DNA of 59,846 nt from a virus, in IMG/VR virus record IMGVR_UViG_3300037502_002383, positions 1 through 59,846 of that record; one strand, given 5' to 3'. A model generated the notes under the pieces. The model was given only the letters and a program-made list of their open reading frames with translations. It was not told the origin of the DNA and did no database searches. Position 1 is the first letter of the stretch. The number at the start of each line of letters is the position of its first letter. A program made the position numbers and the translations under genes. Shown here piece after piece: positions 1-7,391 of the stretch.

Positions 1-686
1 CTTCTGAAAGTTGCGCCAATTTTGTCTTCCTGTTTCGCCCACCACACCGCGCGCTCTGGCTTGTTGCTGATCAGGCTAAAGATCTGCGCCGGACCTTTGA
101 GGAAACAAAGATCGCAGTTGCCTAGATCCGTGACGCCGCCATGCTCTTGTAGCTGCAGATCGAATGGATTTGCTTGCCAAAAAGCGCGGACATCTGTCTT
201 CTTGACTCCGGCATCTACCAAAGGCAGTAGTAGGCCGCGGAGACGCAACTTTGCAATACGAAGTGACTCATCTGCGCGAACGCCAACCATCGTATCCTCG
301 GATTCAAGGCCCGTTGCCTTCGTGATGACTCTCCCCTTAAGCTCCTCTGAGCAGAACCTAGCCACAGGATTCGGAAGGTATTTTTTCTTCGTTGTCAGTG
401 CATCGAACGGCTCCCCGTTCCTGCTGGCCGTCTTGTAGTCCACCACTGCAAACCCGGTCTCGTCGTTGCGGTACTCAACCCAAGTGATCGGCACGTCCCA
501 GTTCTGCCCGCAGTCACGCACGAACCGTAGCGTTGCCTCGTCCTCCTTGCCGGTGTTCGCAAAGCACACCACAGCATCAGACGGCAGGCCGCCGTTGCTC
601 TGCAGCACGCGCCAGAGCATGTACGCCGATGTTCGGCCGCCGCTGAAGCTGATGCAGGTCGGGCTGTCAATCTTGAACGGATCCAT
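1..686 (-). CDS. PAPS reductase-family PP-loop enzyme (runs off left edge)
   Basis: Begins with ATG at 686 and stays open to base 1. The N-terminus MDPFKIDSPTCISF is followed by the PP-loop SGGRTSAYM (about residues 15-23), the ATP-pyrophosphatase signature of phosphoadenosine-phosphosulfate reductase and DndC-like proteins. A CDLCFLKG motif near the C-terminus is typical of phage members of this family and may bind metal or a cluster. The family activates or transfers sulfur using ATP; the substrate of phage versions is unsettled. If the window is circular the protein ends two codons past the edge (229 aa) and its TGA overlaps the ATG at 59846. It overlaps the upstream 69-aa gene by 20 bp, so the two are probably translated together. 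Confidence 0.85.
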   Translation of the reverse strand, partial: MDPFKIDSPTCISFSGGRTSAYMLWRVLQSNGGLPSDAVVCFANTGKEDEATLRFVRDCGQNWDVPITWVEYRNDETGFAVVDYKTASRNGEPFDALTTKKKYLPNPVARFCSEELKGRVITKATGLESEDTMVGVRADESLRIAKLRLRGLLLPLVDAGVKKTDVRAFWQANPFDLQLQEHGGVTDLGNCDLCFLKGPAQIFSLISNKPERAVWWAKQEDKIGATFR

Positions 687-876
687 GCCTCACCTTTCTG
701 TACGGGAGGCTCGGGCCCAGGCTTTCCAGCCAGCACAGCTGGCACCACACCCCCTCGTGGCCTGGGATGGTGCTCTTGATCACGTACTCCGTCTTCCCGT
801 GCTTGGGGCACGTGGCCTCGGTGCGCATCTGCACGCTCACCGTCTTCTCGCCGGGCCCATACTCTTCATGACTCAT
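667..876 (-). CDS. Small Cys/His-motif protein, 69 aa
   Basis: Unrecognised small phage protein. CPKHGK and CQLCWLE give a C-x2-H ... C-x2-C arrangement around residues 23-49, suggesting one zinc-binding site. Its end overlaps the start of the PP-loop enzyme by 20 bp and its start overlaps the upstream gene by 11 bp, so it belongs to the leftward early operon. Function unknown. Confidence 0.7.
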   Translation of the reverse strand: MSHEEYGPGEKTVSVQMRTEATCPKHGKTEYVIKSTIPGHEGVWCQLCWLESLGPSLPYRKVRHGSVQD

Positions 877-1135
877 GTTCGCTCCTTAGGATGCGTTGCT
901 CGGCCCAGCGGCGCCAGGACTTGAGCTCATTGTTCTCCTTGCGCAGGCGCTCCACCTCTCCACGCTGGTGGTTGATGATGCTCTGCGCCCTCTCAATCCA
1001 CTCTGCCACCTCTCGGGGCATGTTGTAGCTGGGCTCTGAAAGCCTCGGTGGGGCTTCAAGGGTCTTAGGTGCTACCTTGGCCTTCGCAGCGGGCTTTGCG
1101 GCCTCCTGGGCCTTTGTGGTGCGTTTTGTGGGCAC
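866..1135 (-). CDS. Hypothetical coiled-coil protein, 89 aa
   Basis: The first 30 residues are a Lys/Ala/Pro-rich basic tail (MPTKRTTKAQEAAKPAAKAK). Residues about 43-80 form a charged amphipathic helix (EWIERAQSIINHQRGEVERL) likely to be a coiled coil. A basic N-terminal tail followed by a coiled coil would suit a small nucleic-acid-binding or scaffold protein, but that is inference. It sits between two tightly overlapping genes of the leftward operon. Confidence 0.65.
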   Translation of the reverse strand: MPTKRTTKAQEAAKPAAKAKVAPKTLEAPPRLSEPSYNMPREVAEWIERAQSIINHQRGEVERLRKENNELKSWRRWAEQRILRSEHES

Positions 1136-1145
1136 TGTGGATCTC

Positions 1146-1265
1146 CTAGAAAGGTGCCAGCGGCGTGTTGGGGGGAGGCGTCTTGCGCGGCCTCACCCAA
1201 CCAGGGATCGGAGGGGCCACCGGGTAGTCCAGTGGCACCTTCGGGAAGGGCCAGTTGGGGGTCAT
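1146..1265 (-). CDS. Proline-rich micro-protein, 39 aa
   Basis: Starts with ATG at 1265 inside an ATGA overlap with the stop of the 67-aa gene (MTPNWPFPKV...). The product is very Pro-rich and ends in PPPNTPLAPF. A longer reading of the same frame up to 1391 is possible but has an Arg/Cys-rich composition typical of non-coding shadow, so the short start is preferred. The stop/start overlap is the main support. Function unknown. Confidence 0.45.
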   Translation of the reverse strand: MTPNWPFPKVPLDYPVAPPIPGWVRPRKTPPPNTPLAPF

Positions 1266-1465
1266 GCGAACGTGCCCTCGCGCATCACGTTGCAGCTCTG
1301 GCCGAACCAGTCGCCGTGCTTGACGGAGACAACACTGCCTTGCGGCACGTGCAGAGGTGCGTCCAAGGCACCGTCTGACATGTAGTGCCACATCAGGAGA
1401 TCCCCCCGGTACTGGTCCAAGGACTGGTAGTTGCCAGTGGTCTGGCCGATGTAGAAATCAGTCAT
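1262..1465 (-). CDS. Hypothetical phage protein, 67 aa
   Basis: Start chosen at ATG 1465 (MTDFYIGQTTGNYQ), which overlaps the end of the upstream 95-aa gene by 8 bp. The product is a small soluble protein with no motif I recognise (LLMWHYMSDGALDAPL, VPQGSVVSVKHGDWFG). Tight overlap on both sides places it in the leftward operon. Confidence 0.65.
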   Translation of the reverse strand: MTDFYIGQTTGNYQSLDQYRGDLLMWHYMSDGALDAPLHVPQGSVVSVKHGDWFGQSCNVMREGTFA

Positions 1466-1745
1466 CGTAGCCTCCGTAGGACATGGCACGGTCGAGCTCG
1501 CAGGAGTCCTTCAGGTCGCGATAGAACTCATCGATCTCAGCGTAGATGCGCGACTCGTCGCGAGGCGTCATCTTCTTCGTGAGCCACTCAGCGTGGTACC
1601 CCTTGCGGTCCAGGATGCTGAACGACACCGTGCCGTGGTAGTCGATGTCGCTCGCAGCGTGGTAGCTGTACGAGCCGACGATGTACTCATCAATGCACAC
1701 GATGCAGGGGATCCCTGCCACTGTGCTGGTGAACTGATCTGCCAT
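1458..1745 (-). CDS. Hypothetical phage protein, 95 aa
   Basis: Acidic soluble protein (MADQFTSTVAGIPCIVCIDE) with a Tyr-rich middle and an acidic C-terminal helix (ESRIYAEIDEFYRDLKDSC). An SD-like AGGAGAGAC precedes the ATG. It follows the methyltransferase gene after about 80 bp and overlaps the next gene. No family recognised. Confidence 0.65.
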   Translation of the reverse strand: MADQFTSTVAGIPCIVCIDEYIVGSYSYHAASDIDYHGTVSFSILDRKGYHAEWLTKKMTPRDESRIYAEIDEFYRDLKDSCELDRAMSYGGYDD

Positions 1746-1823
1746 CTGTCTCTCCTAAACCTGCCACCGCGGTGGTGCCTCTACTGTAATGGAAAGTTAA
1801 AGGGTGAGTCAAGACCCTTTGAA

Positions 1824-3300
1824 TCAGTCAGGCTTCATGGCATTTTGGATACGCCGACCGATCCACCGCACCACCGGCACTGCCCAAGAGTTGCCGAGGG
1901 CCTTGTAGCGCGGGCCGTCGGGGCACTCGCTGGCGGGTTTCTTGCGCCACGGGATGGCGGTGTAGTTGTCAGGGAACCCCTGCAGCCGCTCGCACTCCAC
2001 GGGCGTGAGGCGGCGGACTTGCATCGTGGTGGCAACGCCCTGAGTGCGCCCACCGCGCAGGCTGTAGGCGCATTCCTCGCTGATGTTGCTGCCGACAGGG
2101 CCGCCCGATGCGTGGCTGCGGTTTGTCTGGTCGCCATCGGCTGCGCCTGCGTGGCTTCCGATGGCCCACGCCACCGCCACCGTAGCCGCGCCGCCCTTTG
2201 ACCCGCAGCCCATCGCGTGCGTGCTGCCATCGCTGCTGCTGATCGGGTCTTGTGTGGGGTGGAAAGCAAACAAACTGCCATTGTCCGCGCTTGCGTTGCC
2301 ATTCCACTTCGTGCCGTAGGCCGCGGTCAGGCAGTCAGCGGTTTCGCGGAAGGCCACCGGCTGCATTACCGCCGTCGTCGTGCTGTTCTCCACGCCGCTC
2401 GGGATGCGAGCGCGCAGGCTGCTGGATAGGTCGGTGAGGCTCGCCACGCTGGCCGTGCCATCTGTGCCGTGGAGGGTGATGCCGACAGGCCCATCGAAGC
2501 CGCCCCCGATGGTAGGAATCAGCGTCTCCGATTCCGCATCCAGCCGCCGCTGCCCCCCCCGCGTTGAGGCACATGGAAATCAGTCGCTGTCCTTCGCTGT
2601 TTGTGCCACCGCGGTCAGCGCGATCCGTAAGGGCGTTGGCAACTCTTTGCCCCGCTTCTCTGCTCGGCGCAGTATCCCGGCGCACGCCGTCCCACTCAAA
2701 AAGAACCGCTGCGGGATCGAAGTCTGTTCGAGCACTTGCGACAACGAACACACGGCGGCGTCGTTGGGCCACTCCGAAATATTGGGCGTCGAGGACTCGC
2801 CACGCCACTGCTCTCTGGGGTCCAAGCACGCAACCAGCGTTCGTCCACTTGCCCCCTGGTGGGACGAGCGGATCATCCTCGCCGGCAAGCCCGGCAAGAA
2901 AGCAACCGAAAGCGTTGTCCTTGGTTGAGAGGACTCCGGGGACGTTCTCCCAGAAGATGATGGCAGGGTCGGCGCGGGATTCATCAATTGCATTGGCGAG
3001 CTCACAGAAGACAAGGGACAGATTGCCGCGAGCATCGTCAAGAGACTTGCGCAGACCGGCGACGGAGAAGGCTTGGCACGGAGTGCCGCCGCACAGAATG
3101 TCAGGGGCGTCGATCAGACCGGCGCGAATCTGATCAGCGAGTTGCGTCATGTCGCCGTGGTTCGGCACAGCTGGGTAGTGATGCGCCAGCACGGCGCTCG
3201 GAAACGGCTCGATCTCGGCAAAGCCCATCGCTTCCCAACCAAGCGGGCCCCACGCCACCGACGCGGCTTCAATGCCAGAACACACAGACAGGAACTTCAT
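1824..3300 (-). CDS. dcm: DNA cytosine-C5 methyltransferase, frameshifted at a G8 run
   Basis: Would methylate cytosine in DNA, plausibly to protect phage DNA from host restriction. From ATG 3300 the N-terminal part carries motif I (SVCSGIEAASVAWG), motif II/III (FAEIEP), the catalytic motif IV GGTPCQAFS (Cys75), motif VI ENVPG and motif VIII QRRRRVF. The frame then breaks at a run of eight G on the minus strand (2553-2560). The C-terminal half is in another frame and holds motif IX (RRLTPVECERLQGFPDNY) and motif X (ALGNSWAVPVVRWIG). The span is 1477 nt, one more than a multiple of three; removing one G gives 491 aa and a typical join (LNAGGQRRLDAESETLIPTI). It may be a sequencing indel, a true mutation or slippage. 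An upstream in-frame start at 3360 exists but is less likely. Confidence 0.9.
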
Positions 3301-3372
3301 GTACACCTCTTCGGTGAGGGCCCGGCAGGCGCTCACCGAAAAGGGCCCCGGGTGGGGCACCTCAACGGACGG

Positions 3373-3558
3373 TCAGTCCGTACCGCCGGCGTTCACCAGC
3401 TCGTCCTGTTGTTGCGCCTGTTGCGCAGCGCTGACCTGCGGCTCTACCTGCCGGCGGATCAGGTCGATGTGCGGCTGGGCCTGCTCGTAGGGGAACTTGC
3501 TCAGCGCCACGAGGCAGGCGTTGACCGTGTCCAGGGGGATGTTCAGGCTGACGTTCAT
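3373..3558 (-). CDS. Hypothetical phage protein, 61 aa
   Basis: Start chosen at MNVSLNIPLDTVN (ATG 3558), which overlaps the stop of the 77-aa gene in an ATGA arrangement. The sequence is a predicted helical hairpin (VNACLVALSKFPYEQAQPHI) with a Gln-rich C-terminus (SAAQQAQQQDEL). Similar short proteins occur in siphovirus and podovirus early operons, but no function is known to me. Confidence 0.65.
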   Translation of the reverse strand: MNVSLNIPLDTVNACLVALSKFPYEQAQPHIDLIRRQVEPQVSAAQQAQQQDELVNAGGTD

Positions 3559-3788
3559 TCGATCCTCCACACCCGCACGCCGCCGTCTGCCTTGCGCACG
3601 GTGAACCGGCGACCCAGCTGCTTGCCGGCGCTCGTAGCTCCGCGGCTCAGGTTCGCTGCGCGAGCCTTCAGGTCAGCGGCTGCAGCCTCAATGAAGAAGC
3701 TGTCGCCCACAACCATCTCGGCCCAGGGGTACTTGCTGTGCCGCATGCGCAGCGGGGGCACGGGGATGCCTTTGTCGATGGTGATCAT
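3555..3788 (-). CDS. Hypothetical early protein (MITIDKGIP type), 77 aa
   Basis: Starts MITIDKGIPVPPLRM and contains KYPWAEMVVGDSFF, then a basic C-terminal half (RRFTVRKADGGVRVWRIE). The pattern of an N-terminal MITIDKGIP, a YPF/W-x-EM-xVGDSF element and a C-terminal R-x-WR resembles a widespread small phage protein often encoded next to DUF2815 proteins, as here. The fold suggests a nucleic-acid-related role, but this is not established. It overlaps both neighbours by 4 bp. Confidence 0.7.
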   Translation of the reverse strand: MITIDKGIPVPPLRMRHSKYPWAEMVVGDSFFIEAAAADLKARAANLSRGATSAGKQLGRRFTVRKADGGVRVWRIE

Positions 3789-4315
3789 GCGAGGAACTCC
3801 TCTTGCACTGCGGTGAAGTCGTCTTCGGCGCGGCTGCGGCCCGACAAGGGCTCGCCGTCGGCCACCTTCTGGACGTTGCCAAGGCCCGCAGCGACGCCGC
3901 GGTTGCCGTTCTGGTTGTAGGCGTAGAAGTTAATGGACACGCGGCCGTAGCAGCCGCTGTACACCTCGTCGGCGCTCAGGATCGGCTGCACGCTGGCATC
4001 GACCACCTGGGGACGCTGCTTGCTGGTGGCGTTGACAAACCAGTGGCCCTTGTACTCAGGCGTGTCGCGCTCGGTGTCACCGTCGCGCAGCGGCACCTTC
4101 AGGCCCGGGGGCACCTTACCGCCCCAGGTAGGCTTCCCAGCCTCCTTGGCGGCCTCGATCGCCGCCTTGATCTTGTTGACCGTGGCGGTATCAGTTTTTG
4201 GCACCAAGACACACACGCTGTACTTGGGCTCTTGACCCTCGTTCTGCGCGCGTGGCTGGAACAGGTTGACGTAGGACAAACGGGCCTTGCCCGTGACGAT
4301 CTTCGTTGCGCTCAT
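3785..4315 (-). CDS. DUF2815-type single-stranded DNA-binding protein
   Basis: Start chosen at ATG 4315 (MSATKIVTGKARLSYVNLFQ) because AAGGAG lies just upstream; the longer frame to 4333 reads through that site. The 176-aa product has the family hallmarks: PKYSVCVLVPKTD near residue 35, KIKAAIEAAKEAGKPTWGGK, PLRDGDTERDTPEYKGHWF, and the C-terminal YSGCYGRVSINFYAYNQNGN followed by LGNVQKVADGEPLSGR. DUF2815 proteins are phage ssDNA-binding proteins (OB-fold, gp2.5-like) used in replication and recombination. The gene is paired with the DUF2800-type nuclease upstream, the usual phage arrangement. Confidence 0.9.
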   Translation of the reverse strand: MSATKIVTGKARLSYVNLFQPRAQNEGQEPKYSVCVLVPKTDTATVNKIKAAIEAAKEAGKPTWGGKVPPGLKVPLRDGDTERDTPEYKGHWFVNATSKQRPQVVDASVQPILSADEVYSGCYGRVSINFYAYNQNGNRGVAAGLGNVQKVADGEPLSGRSRAEDDFTAVQEEFLA

Positions 4316-4329
4316 CTGGAGCTCCTTTT

Positions 4330-5508
4330 TCACGAGAAGTCCGCCGCAGCTGATGCGACGGAGTTGAGAGCCGGCCTCTTGTCAGAGTCCGGCACGAGCG
4401 TCGGCTTGCCCGAAGGCTTGACGACGAGATCACCGATCAGCTCGGCGAATTGCTTTTTGCCCAGGCTTTTCTCCATCGCAGTGATGCCCAGGAGGCTGCG
4501 CTCGTAGATCACTTCCGCGGGGATCCCGGCGGCGATCAGCTTCGCGGCCACCTGGTCTTGGTCCGCGTACTTGCGGTTGGCCCTGCCCTCGACCAGCTTC
4601 CAGCCGGGCACGGTGTGGCCGGACTCGGCCTGCGACAGGGCGTAGGTCTTGACGTCCTGGAGCCAGGCGATGGCCTCGTCGGCGCGCGGTAGGATCGCGG
4701 CTATCTGGTCAACGGTGAGCAGTTCTGGAGGGGTGAACTCGCGCTTGGCCAGGGCCAGGTTGTGCTGCGCCCGAGCCGCGCAGGTGTAGCGCGCCTTGCA
4801 GAACCCTGACGTGCAGTGCTCGCCGGCCACGAACTCGCCAGCCCCGTCCCACGCCAGCGTGGCGCGCGGGCGCACGTAGTCGACGGCCCACCGGGTCAGC
4901 TCGTCGACGGTCAGCTCCTCGCTGCTGTAGTTCTGCAGCCGCGGCTGCAAGACGGTGGTCTTCACAGACCGCGCGTCGAACAGGTGACCCAGCTGGTGCA
5001 ACGCACCGAGTGCGTACAGGCGCATCTGGCTGTTGTCGATCGCGCTGACCGGCACACCCTTGCCGCCCTTCAAATCCAAAATATGAATGCACTGGTCGCC
5101 AACGACCACGAGGTCGCCGGTGCCGAACCCCTCGGGCACCCACGGGCTGAAGTCCAGGCGCTGCTCCAGCAGCACGATGCAGTCCGGCGTGTCCTTGCGC
5201 GCTTGCTCGATCACACCTTCAGCGAACGCCACCGCCTCGCGCACCGCCTCGTCCAGCTCGGCTGTCCAGAACCCGTCGGCCTGCAGTTGCCCGAGGCGGT
5301 CCTCGAACTCCTCCAGCGTGATGCGCTGCAGGCTGTTGAGCAGCAGCAACTCGAAGAGCTCGTGCATGAACGTGCCCTCAGCCGCGAAGGTTGAGCGCTC
5401 ATCGGGGAACTGCTCCTCCAGTGTGGCGCTCGGGGTGCACTGCAACCACTTCTTCGAGCCGCTGGCGCTGAGCTTGGCGTGCAGCTTGACGACGGCGGTG
5501 CTGCTCAT
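4330..5508 (-). CDS. DUF2800-type PD-(D/E)XK exonuclease (RecB/Cas4-like)
   Basis: Start at ATG 5508 (MSSTAVVKLHAKLSASGSKK), overlapping the upstream gene; 392 aa. It opens with the SASGSKKWLQCTPSATLEE element seen in RecB-like phage nucleases. The core reads GTGDLVVVGDQCIHILDLKGGKG, giving the Asp and D-x-K of the PD-(D/E)XK active site around residues 150-170. A Cys cluster (CTSGFCKARYTC) follows near residue 240, as in nucleases with an Fe-S or zinc site. Such proteins are thought to act with the adjacent ssDNA-binding protein in DNA end processing or recombination. The gene lies in the leftward early operon. Confidence 0.85.
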   Translation of the reverse strand: MSSTAVVKLHAKLSASGSKKWLQCTPSATLEEQFPDERSTFAAEGTFMHELFELLLLNSLQRITLEEFEDRLGQLQADGFWTAELDEAVREAVAFAEGVIEQARKDTPDCIVLLEQRLDFSPWVPEGFGTGDLVVVGDQCIHILDLKGGKGVPVSAIDNSQMRLYALGALHQLGHLFDARSVKTTVLQPRLQNYSSEELTVDELTRWAVDYVRPRATLAWDGAGEFVAGEHCTSGFCKARYTCAARAQHNLALAKREFTPPELLTVDQIAAILPRADEAIAWLQDVKTYALSQAESGHTVPGWKLVEGRANRKYADQDQVAAKLIAAGIPAEVIYERSLLGITAMEKSLGKKQFAELIGDLVVKPSGKPTLVPDSDKRPALNSVASAAADFS

Positions 5509-5726
5509 ACCGGCGCGCCTTCGATGTCTTGCTTGGGAACCTCGCGCATGAACCACTGCGCAGCGGCTTCGCTGATCTGCTGCGCGTGGGCGGCGATGTA
5601 CGAGGCCACGATCAGGGCCGCCGTCGGCGCGGGCAGATCGGCGCCTGGCTCATGGCCGTCGATGCGGCCCTCCATGTTCAACGTGCCTTCAGGCCCGTCG
5701 GTGATGGTCACGATGCAGGTAGTCAC
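5505..5726 (-). CDS. Hypothetical phage protein, 73 aa
   Basis: MTTCIVTITDGPEGTLNMEG, then a helix (PTAALIVASYIAAHAQQISE). Small mixed alpha/beta protein of unknown role, fitted between two genes with 4-bp overlaps. This type of protein is common immediately upstream of DUF2800 nucleases in phages; no biochemical role is known to me. Confidence 0.65.
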   Translation of the reverse strand: MTTCIVTITDGPEGTLNMEGRIDGHEPGADLPAPTAALIVASYIAAHAQQISEAAAQWFMREVPKQDIEGAPV

Positions 5727-6220
5727 AGGGCGCTCGCCTTCTCCAGCAGCTGCTGGTACTGGGCCGGAGGGATGTCGCTCAGCTTGGCGGCGCCGAGCTC
5801 GGCCATCAGGGCCTTGACTTCGGCGGCCTTGCCGGCGCGGCTGATCTCGGCGAGCTTGGCGCGCACGTCCTCAAGGCTGAGGGCGGGGGCGGCCGGCGCA
5901 GCTGGGGCAAGGATGGGCTCCGCAGGGGTCGGGGCCGGCTCGGGCTCGGGCTCGGGTGCCGGGGCAGGCTCGGGTGCAGGCTCGACGGGTGCCGGAGCGG
6001 CGGCGGTCTCCTCGTCCTTCACCTTCGGCGGGCGGCCGCGCTTCTTGGCCGGCTCCTCCGGGGTGACGGTGATGGTGCCGGTCTGGGCCAGCGCGCTGAT
6101 GGCCTCGGGGTTGAAGGCCATCGCCTCCTGGCTGCGGCGCAGGTCGGCCAGGCGCGCTACGGCGTCGGCCACCACCTGCAGTTCGGCGGCGTCAGCCACC
6201 GTCAGGGTGATCTCGATCAT
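5723..6220 (-). CDS. AT-hook and Pro/Ala/Glu-linker protein, 165 aa
   Basis: Three parts are visible. An N-terminal helical part (residues 1-50, VADAAELQVVADAVARLADL) is followed by a basic AT-hook-like KKRGRPPK (about 59-66). A long low-complexity linker rich in Pro, Ala and Glu (APEPEPEPAPTPAEP) leads to a helical C-terminal segment (LSLEDVRAKLAEISRAGKAA, residues about 115-160). The AT-hook suggests DNA contact. Its place next to the nuclease and ssDNA-binding genes suggests an accessory role in replication or recombination, which is inference. Confidence 0.65.
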   Translation of the reverse strand: MIEITLTVADAAELQVVADAVARLADLRRSQEAMAFNPEAISALAQTGTITVTPEEPAKKRGRPPKVKDEETAAAPAPVEPAPEPAPAPEPEPEPAPTPAEPILAPAAPAAPALSLEDVRAKLAEISRAGKAAEVKALMAELGAAKLSDIPPAQYQQLLEKASAL

Positions 6221-6356
6221 GTGTGGGTCTTTCAGATGGGTCGGTGAGGATGAGGAACCGGGTGAGCAGCTCCTGCATCAGCGGATTGGGTTGGGTGAAG
6301 AGCTCATCGGCCACGAGCCGGATGAGCTCCTCGTCGGTCAGCGCCCAGTGGGTCAC
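6192..6356 (-). CDS. Small hypothetical protein with GTG start, 54 aa
   Basis: Starts with GTG at 6356 in a GTGA overlap with the stop of the 77-aa gene, and reads MTHWALTDEELIRLVADELF before ending 29 bp inside the next gene. The helical DEELIRLVADE segment is the sort seen in small phage early proteins. Without it about 130 bp of this very compact operon would be empty, which supports it. Confidence 0.55.
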   Translation of the reverse strand: MTHWALTDEELIRLVADELFTQPNPLMQELLTRFLILTDPSERPTHDRDHPDGG

Positions 6357-6586
6357 CACCGGGCCTCGGGCGCGGTCTCGATGGACTCGCTGAGCACCCG
6401 CTTGGCCTCCTTGCGCCGTGCTTCGACGACGCGAGGATCGAGCATGCCGAACGGCCAGTTGGGGTCGACCTTGTAGAACAGCCGACGGATGTCGGTGCCC
6501 GCGGCCGGGATGTAGACGAAACCGGGATCGTCGAAGCGCACCGAGGGCTCGGTGCGGCGTGCTACTTGCACTTCCATGTATGCCAC
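6353..6586 (-). CDS. First gene of leftward early operon, hypothetical, 77 aa
   Basis: MAYMEVQVARRTEPSVRFDD with a PAAGTDIRRLFYKVDPNWPF core. An alternative start lies at the fourth residue (Met). It is the first gene after a 100-bp gap that carries operator-like inverted and direct repeats, so it probably begins the operon that runs left to base 1 and on from 59846. No family recognised. Confidence 0.6.
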   Translation of the reverse strand: MAYMEVQVARRTEPSVRFDDPGFVYIPAAGTDIRRLFYKVDPNWPFGMLDPRVVEARRKEAKRVLSESIETAPEARW

Positions 6587-6686
6587 CTCTCTTTTTGTGC
6601 AGCGCTACTTGCTGCTGGTGGCGAGTTTAGCTTGCGTCTGCGAACAAACGCAAGCGCTACTTACATGCGGGAAAACCCGGAGGGGA
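6587..6686 (-). promoter_or_regulatory. Putative early leftward promoter/operator
   Basis: Gap between the repressor stop and the next leftward gene. It contains a perfect 8-bp inverted repeat GCTTGCGT/ACGCAAGC (6630-6637 and 6648-6655) and a direct repeat agcgctactt (6601-6610 and 6653-6662). On the minus strand TTGCGT, an 18-bp spacer and TAAACT form a plausible promoter that overlaps the inverted repeat. This is what an operator-controlled early leftward promoter would look like; it is inferred from sequence only. Confidence 0.5.
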
Positions 6687-7217
6687 TCAGGTGCGCAGGA
6701 TCTCGACGACCTTGGCCAGGGCGTCGGTGGGTGAGGCCACCGCGTGCAGGTTGGCCGCAGCGGACCCGACCAGGATCAGGTGGGCCTTGCTGGGGTCGGC
6801 GTGCTGCGCCAGGCGCTGCAGCTTGTGCACGAGGTGCTCGGGGGTGGCGGCGAAGACGAACAGGTGCCCGTGCTGCTCCAGGTCGGGCAGGACGTCGGGC
6901 GGGGGAGCGGCTGGGGGCGGCGCCGCGGAAGGGGCAGAGAGCGCGCGGCCGGGGTCCCCGAACTCGCTGGTCAGGCGCCAGATGGCGTTGAGGTCGCTGG
7001 CGTCGTTGAGCAGCCACTCCAGCGGGGCCCGGGTGACCGAGGCGATCTTCACGACGTGCTCGGTGGTGGGCTTGGTCCGGTGCTCCGGCTCGGCCGCCTC
7101 CCACAGCGCAACGGCGCCTCGCGACACGCCGACCTTGTCGGCGAGGTCCTGTTGTGTCATGTCGGCGACGCGGCGCGCCTGCCGGAGTCGTTGCCACAGC
7201 TCAGTGATCGGTGCCAT
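6687..7217 (-). CDS. cI: CI-like phage repressor (HTH_3)
   Basis: Start chosen at ATG 7217 (MAPITELWQRLRQARRVADM), giving 176 aa; a longer frame to 7403 would run through the divergent promoter region. Residues about 10-65 are an XRE/HTH_3 domain: MTQQDLADKVGVSRGAVALWE is the helix-turn-helix. After an Ala/Pro linker (APSAAPPPAAPPP) the C-terminal part looks like a small oligomerisation domain. I see no LexA-type Ser/Lys autocleavage motif, so induction may differ from lambda. It is transcribed away from the cro-like gene. Confidence 0.8.
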   Translation of the reverse strand: MAPITELWQRLRQARRVADMTQQDLADKVGVSRGAVALWEAAEPEHRTKPTTEHVVKIASVTRAPLEWLLNDASDLNAIWRLTSEFGDPGRALSAPSAAPPPAAPPPDVLPDLEQHGHLFVFAATPEHLVHKLQRLAQHADPSKAHLILVGSAAANLHAVASPTDALAKVVEILRT

Positions 7218-7391
7218 GACAGGATAGTGCAAGTGTGGGTAGCTAATTGCAAGAGCATGCATGTCAGAAATGAGACAAGTGTGGGAGCTGACGGGAGTCT
7301 GACGTTCGGTTGCAGCGTTGTCCAGGACAAAGATCACCACCGGGTCGAAGGGTCTTGACCGCGATGAAAGCGCCGCTATCATCTGGCCCCC
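7218..7391. promoter_or_regulatory. Lysogeny switch intergenic region with operator repeats
   Basis: Divergent region between the repressor and the cro-like gene. The 10-mer caagtgtggg occurs twice (7230-7239 and 7276-7285), each followed by (t)agct, suggesting operator half-sites. Rightward, TTGACC (7355-7360), 16 bp and TATCAT (7377-7382) form a good promoter only 9 bp before the cro ATG. Leftward, ttgcaa (7247-7252), 17 bp and CACTAT (minus strand, 7228-7223) is a weaker candidate lying right before the repressor ATG. Both transcripts would then be leaderless or nearly so. Confidence 0.55.
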
